Source: Pilaira anomala | Lineage: Eukaryota > Mucoromycota > Mucoromycetes > Mucorales > Mucoraceae | Assembly: GCA_025716855.1 (NCBI GenBank) | Contig: JAIXMQ010000061.1 | Location: forward strand, 109,479-173,478 | Direction: 5' to 3' | Length of the DNA stretch: 64,000 nucleotides | Shown here: positions 59,955 through 64,000 of the stretch, in pieces | Layout of the letters: every line of letters begins with the position of its first letter | How positions within the stretch are numbered: position 1 is the stretch's first letter | The notes under the pieces: model-generated | The model's input: only the letters and a program-made list of their open reading frames with translations | Databases searched by the model: none | What the model was told of the DNA's origin: nothing | Made by a program: the position numbers and the translations under genes

Positions 59955-60385
59955 TAATAGAGCGAGAGATCCCAAAGAACTTTTGTATACAGCAGAAGAA
60001 GTAAAAGGATTTTGTAGAGAGAGAGAGAGAGAATAACCAAAGTTTTGTAACAAAGTAGAATAAGAGGTCCACCCAAAACCTCAAAATTTTTTTGCATAAA
60101 GCAGGAGTACAAGGCCCACCCAAAGCCTCAAAGAATTTTTGCATACAGCAGGAGTAAAAGAATTTTGCAGATAGAGAAAAAAACCAAAGCTTGTAACAAA
60201 ATAGAGCAAGAGGCCCACCCAAAGCCTCAAAGGATTTTTTGCACAGAGCAGGAGTAAAAGAATTTTACAAAGAGAGAGCGAGAGTAACCAAAAGTTTTGT
60301 GAGAAAGTAGAACATGAGACCCACCCAAAACCTCAAAGAGTTTTTTTTTTTTTGCATTCACCAGAATTTAGCAGAGTGAGAGAGC
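59955..60385. repeat. Minisatellite with GA-rich and CCCACCC-containing units
   Basis: Units contain agaggcccacccaaagcctc, then aaagaattttttgca, then cagcaggagtaaaag, a (GA)n tract and aaccaaagttttgtaacaaa. CCCACCC anchors at about 60070, 60115, 60215 and 60320 give spacings of about 45, 100 and 105 bp; one unit is partial. There are about four diverged copies. Open frames across it are by-products of the repeat. Confidence 0.75.
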
Positions 60386-60672
60386 AAACTGGGCTTTGAA
60401 AGTTTTAAAAATGTTTTGACGGCATTTCCAGAGAGTTTTGGCACCATTTAGAGTGGAATCTTGAGAAAAGCTTTATAATTATTAATTATTTTTGAAAAAA
60501 AAGAATATAAAGAAAAGGAGAAAAAAGGCATGAGGAAAAAAATTCACATGCTATATAAGAAAGAATACCATAGTGTTTACGTAATGTTTACAGTTATAAA
60601 TAAATTGTTTACGACAGGAAAATTTTCTCCAGCTCAACTTCTTTATAGGCATGTACAACTTTTTTTATAATA

Positions 60673-60761
60673 CTGGATTTCCCACTGTTTTTGGGACACG
60701 GTTTGAAAATTTTTGGGACTAAATGTCAGAGTTTGAACAAAATCAGAATTATTTTTTGAAC
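60673..60761 (+). repeat. Left terminal inverted repeat of the mariner element
   Basis: Starts ctggatttcccactg directly after the TA target and pairs with 62154-62223 except for one 22-bp insertion. Confidence 0.9.
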
Positions 60762-60915
60762 TATCTTTTATAATTTTTAGAACTTTTTATATTAAAAAAT
60801 AAATATGTCCACTTTTGATATCGATATGTCTGAACTCTGTTTAGAAGACCGAACAACGAAAGTATATGTTAGTCTTATGTCGATGATGAGAATTGAGTAC
60901 TAGGGTATAAGCGCA

Positions 60916-62108
60916 ATGGAATTAGATGAGGAAGTGAACGAAACCGTTGGCATTACAGCTGAAACGGAACAATTTGAATCTGAACAAGAAGAGGAAGAGG
61001 AAAACAGTTCGCAAGAAAAAAAAAACCAGACCTACTGGAGATCATAAAAAAAGAATTGGAAAAAAAAAGCTTGAGCAGCTTACCGAAGGTGTAAGTACTG
61101 TGGAAGCAGCCAACTGTTTTGGCATATCAAGAAGCTCAGCATATAGGTTTAGAAGCCAATGGCTCTCATCTGGTAGGGGTAGTTCGTAAGAAGAGAGGGC
61201 CAGCTGAAGGTAGTATGTCATCCTTAAAACAGGAACATACAGACTTTATTATCAACTATATTGAAAAGTTTGCTACAGCAACTATTGAGCACATAAAAGA
61301 CGAGCTAGTAAAAGAATTTAAGGATTTAGTAATTAGTAAATCTGGACTTCAGCGCCATATGAAGACCCATTGTGCGCTATCCTTAAAGCGATTAGAAAAA
61401 ATACCAGCCAAGCGTAACGATGAAGACACTATACGATAACGAAGAGAACGTGTCGAAACGTTTATTGCTGATAAGGATATGGGTTTTGAGCGCAACTGTG
61501 TGTTTTTAGATGAAGCAGGCTTCAATTTACATATAGTGAGAAATAGAGGATGGTCTGCAAAAGGAAAGCCTGCTAAGACCATTGTACCTACGAACAGAGG
61601 TACATCCATAACAATTTTAGGAGCCATATCTTCTGCTGGAGTTATAGATATATCGTTAAGAAAACCCACTTCGGCGACTAATGCTAAAAAGAGAAAGCTC
61701 GACGGAAAGACTGTCAAAATCACGAAAGGTACCAATACCAGCCATTACTTAGCTTACCTTTGCAACGTCATGGATGTTTTGGATAAAAATAAGATGCAAG
61801 GTTTTTACCTAGTAATGTATAATGCCCCAATCCATGGACCAAGAGGTAAGGTTATGAATGATTATATTGTCAGTAGGGGTTAAAAGTGTGTTTACTTGCC
61901 ACCATACTCCCCATTTTTGAATCCTATCGAAGAGTTTTGGTCTAAGGTTAAGGCAGGTATTAAAAGATCTCCTATCGATGGCAAGGATACTCTCACACCA
62001 AGAATATTAGAATCATGTTCTAAAGTAACTTTGAGTGATTGTACAGGATGGATAAGACATTCTGTATCTTTTTTTTCTCGTTGCTTAGCTGAAGAGCAGA
62101 TGCTATAG
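60916..62108 (+). pseudogene. Transposase of the Tc1/mariner element, disrupted
   Basis: The N-terminal part is acidic (MELDEEVNETVGITAETEQF). A helix-turn-helix follows (LEQLTEGVSTVEAANCFGIS then RSSAYRFRSQW), and the DDE domain has VFLDEAGFNLHI, VVP-like TIVPTNRGTSITILGAISS and PPYSPFLNPIEEFWSKVK. Lesions: a frame change in the A-run near 61017-61024, another near 61175, and nonsense codons at 61437-61439 (TAA) and 61881-61883 (TAA). In the second catalytic block, VMYNAPIHG has Tyr (codon 61818-61820) where Asp is expected. The first Asp and the final Glu are still visible. The copy cannot encode active enzyme. Confidence 0.92.
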
Positions 62109-62153
62109 TTTTTTTTTTAAAAACAATAAATATTCCAAAAAATTTAAATAATT

Positions 62154-62223
62154 GTTCAAAAAGTAAATCTGATTTTGTTCAAACAACTCTGACATTTAGT
62201 CCCAAAAACAGTGGGAAATCCAG
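62154..62223 (-). repeat. Right terminal inverted repeat of the mariner element
   Basis: Ends cagtgggaaatccag immediately before TA; complement of the left end, without the left-end insertion. Confidence 0.9.
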
Positions 62224-62225
62224 TA

Positions 62226-63041
62226 CTCTTTCACACTGGCCCTTTTATAATTAAATCACAAACGGTGTTACCTCAACCTTTTTTTCTTTATTATCTTTTT
62301 TATTTACAAACTTAGGTGATACAACAACCACTTTTTCTTATAAATACCCCCTTCATTTTTGTAATTAAATAAACTTTAAGTTAGATTTTACTAGAAACTT
62401 CAAATAAGTAATTAGGTTATCCTTATATTATCTCTGATATTTTGAACTGTCAACCCCATTTTGTATATAATACCTCTTCGCTTTGATCTTCTGAATTCAC
62501 TTTTGATAATTCGTTACCTGTCTTATATTTGATTATATTCTTTTTATTTGTATTGAAAACTATTGTATTTCCTACGCTCCCATTAAAAACGGATTATTAT
62601 CCCCTTGTTATTCTATAACGACGTCGATAATTCTTTTTAGAGTCTAGCTGTATCTCCTACTTTTTCAGCGAATAATATATCTAAGTCTTTTTAAATAAGT
62701 TGACAGCTATATAGCCTGGTGCTCACATTTTACTTCATTAATTGTTTGTTATATAACTTTTAATAACCTCTTCACTTCTTGTATACTGCTATAAACTATT
62801 AGACATATCAACGGTTTACCATTTTCCCAACTCCCACCACTTTACTTTATTTTTTTTTACAAGAATTTTACTTTTATTTTATTTTTTTTTACAAAAATTA
62901 TACTTTTATTTTAATTTTTTTGAATATCATACTGTTATTTTTTTTTTTTAAATTTTATACTTTTTTTTTTTTTTTCTGAGTTTTATACTTTTTTTTGTTT
63001 TTTTTTTGAATATCTTATTTATAATAATTTCTTAAACCTAT
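62226..63041. other. Intergenic, T-rich
   Basis: This is the 3' side of the SNF2 gene. At 62840-63020 there are five or six degenerate copies of a unit like attttatacttttatttttt, a T-rich minisatellite. Confidence 0.5.
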
Positions 63042-64000
63042 CTACGGCCGAGTAGAAGGACCAGGCATATTATTTGTTTGGGGACCATTTCCTTGTTGAG
63101 GAGGAGGACCACCACGGAAGAGGTAAACCATTTCTTGCAAACCAATTCTTTCATTTGTTTGGACATCTCCTTCACCAAAGACACCATCCGATATTTCCTA
63201 TTTTAAAGAAATGTTTAGTAATATGTTTTAAATATCTATTATGAAATAAGTTACCTGTTTCTTTGATTGCAGTTCAAGAATCCGTTGTTCTATTGTATCA
63301 TTGATGAAAAGTCGGTGTACTTCCACGGGTTTGGTTTGTCCAATTCGATGCACGCGGTCAATGGCTTGATTTTCCAGAGCGGGATTCCACCAGACATCCA
63401 GCAAAATAACGCGATTAGCGCAAGTCAGATTCAGACCCAATGAACCACATTTGGTTGATACAAGGAGTACGGTGATATCTGGGTCCCTAAAGAATCGGTT
63501 TACTGCTTCAGCTCTTGCCTTAATAGTCATCGAGCCATCATAGCGAAGGAAACGAATCCCTCTTTCAGTCATAGGTTGTTCAACCAAGTCCAATAAAGCA
63601 GTAAATTGAGAGAACACAATGGTTTTGTCTTGGCCACCCGTTTCAATATTAGTTTCTTCCAAGATCTGAATCATCTTGTCAATTTTAGTACTTGAAACAA
63701 ATTGTCGAATCTCTGCTATTTGTGCAGCCTGTTGTGCATTGAGGGGAGCTCTTGATTCTTCGTAAATTTCAGGTGCATGATGTCTTAAAAAGTTATCAAT
63801 GGAAACAAGACGGTTGTTATCCAAGGCACCACGGCATTGAGGGCATCGTTTATCAGATCCCGTGTTACTGTTCCAATATCCATCAAAGCATTCTTTACAC
63901 AAGATATGGCCACAGTTTGCAATTACTTGAGCATTTTCAGCAATGTCCATACAGATAGGACATTGTATATCGATTAAACTGGCCGAATCACTTAATAATC
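63042..64000 (-). CDS. RING-containing SWI2/SNF2 ATPase, Uls1/Rad5-like, C-terminal part
   Basis: This is a DNA translocase with an embedded RING, of the group that includes Uls1/Ris1, S. pombe Rrp1/2 and Rad5; the 5' part is beyond the window edge. The visible part begins in the RING: CPICMDIAENAQVIANCGHI, LCKECFDGYW and CPQCRGAL. After a linker comes the helicase C domain: KTIVFSQFTALLDLV, RFLRYDGSMTIKARAEAVNR, STKCGSLGLNLTCANRVILL, DVWWNPALENQAIDRVHRIG and QTKPVEVHRLFI. The last exon is 63042-63197 (intron 63198-63254), ending in a Gly/Pro-rich tail GPPPQQGNGP. HPEIY-like APEIYEESR after the RING and the short tail favour the Uls1 group, without certainty. No lesion is seen. Confidence 0.93.

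Larger units (their letters stand above)
60673..62223 (+). mobile_element. Tc1/mariner-type DNA transposon, inactive copy
   Basis: A 1,551-bp element is flanked by TA on both sides (60671-60672 and 62224-62225). The ends are inverted repeats of about 70 bp: ctggatttcccactgttttt at the left and its complement at the right. The left repeat carries a 22-bp insertion (within 60700-60721) absent from the right. The single internal gene is a DDE transposase with several lesions. TA target site and gene type place it in the IS630-Tc1-mariner superfamily. Confidence 0.92.

Noticed and set aside
1..64000. tRNA, rRNA, CRISPR arrays and bacterial-type operons
   Set aside because: I looked for T-loop (GTTCRA) contexts, repeat-spacer arrays and polycistronic spacing; none fit, and the gene structure is eukaryotic. 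A covariance search could still find small RNAs I cannot see.

Overview
The window is nuclear DNA of a filamentous fungus, most likely an early-diverging one (Mucoromycota, Mucorales-like). It is AT-rich and full of homopolymer runs. Genes carry many short GT-AG introns of about 50-110 nt. The gene content fits: a White-collar-2-type photoreceptor partner, a kexin, Hap5/NF-YC, Npa1/Urb1, Syo1, Nup84 and a fungal WRKY-like protein. Species cannot be named from the sequence alone. CDS coordinates below are outer limits; the splice sites I inferred are given in each entry. Most conserved multi-exon models sum to a multiple of three.

Layout. 1-3.7 kb: the 3' part of a cyclin K/CTK2-like gene, then NF-YC, then convergent eIF4A. 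3.7-8.2 kb: gene-poor, with a decayed orphan gene (5.5-6.6 kb) and a small inverted-repeat element. 8.2-16.3 kb: a one-finger C2H2 protein and a 12-exon URB1/Npa1 gene, both on the minus strand. 17.7-25.3 kb: a tandem plus-strand block (kexin, mitochondrial DnaJ, WC-2-like) closed by a convergent COX7A-like gene. 26.5-27.6 kb: a WRKY-like gene, followed by about 4.7 kb without genes. 32.3-42.6 kb: a compact housekeeping block (SYO1, UNC93-like transporter, WrbA-type flavoprotein, NUP84, zinc-finger/G-patch protein). 43.3-45.1 kb: an F-box protein.

From 45.6 kb to 62.2 kb the window looks like an accessory region. It holds an Hsp70/HSPA12-like pseudogene, a second copy of the inverted-repeat element, duplicated exon remnants, a small RRM protein, a local cluster of short hydrophobic-anchor proteins (53.7-58.0 kb), stop-riddled coding remnants, a minisatellite and a dead Tc1/mariner element. 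The window ends inside a RING-containing SWI2/SNF2 (Uls1/Rad5-like) gene.

Functional themes are ordinary: transcription (cyclin, NF-YC, WC-2, WRKY-like, C2H2), translation and 60S biogenesis (eIF4A, URB1, SYO1), nuclear pore (NUP84), mitochondria (DnaJ, COX7A) and secretion (kexin). These genes do not form an operon or an obvious pathway cluster. The best candidate for something undescribed is the 53.7-58.0 kb cluster. Its members share a first exon with a hydrophobic segment and a conserved tail, but have unrelated second exons. The shared exon contains a near-perfect palindrome that is kept between copies by a paired base change.
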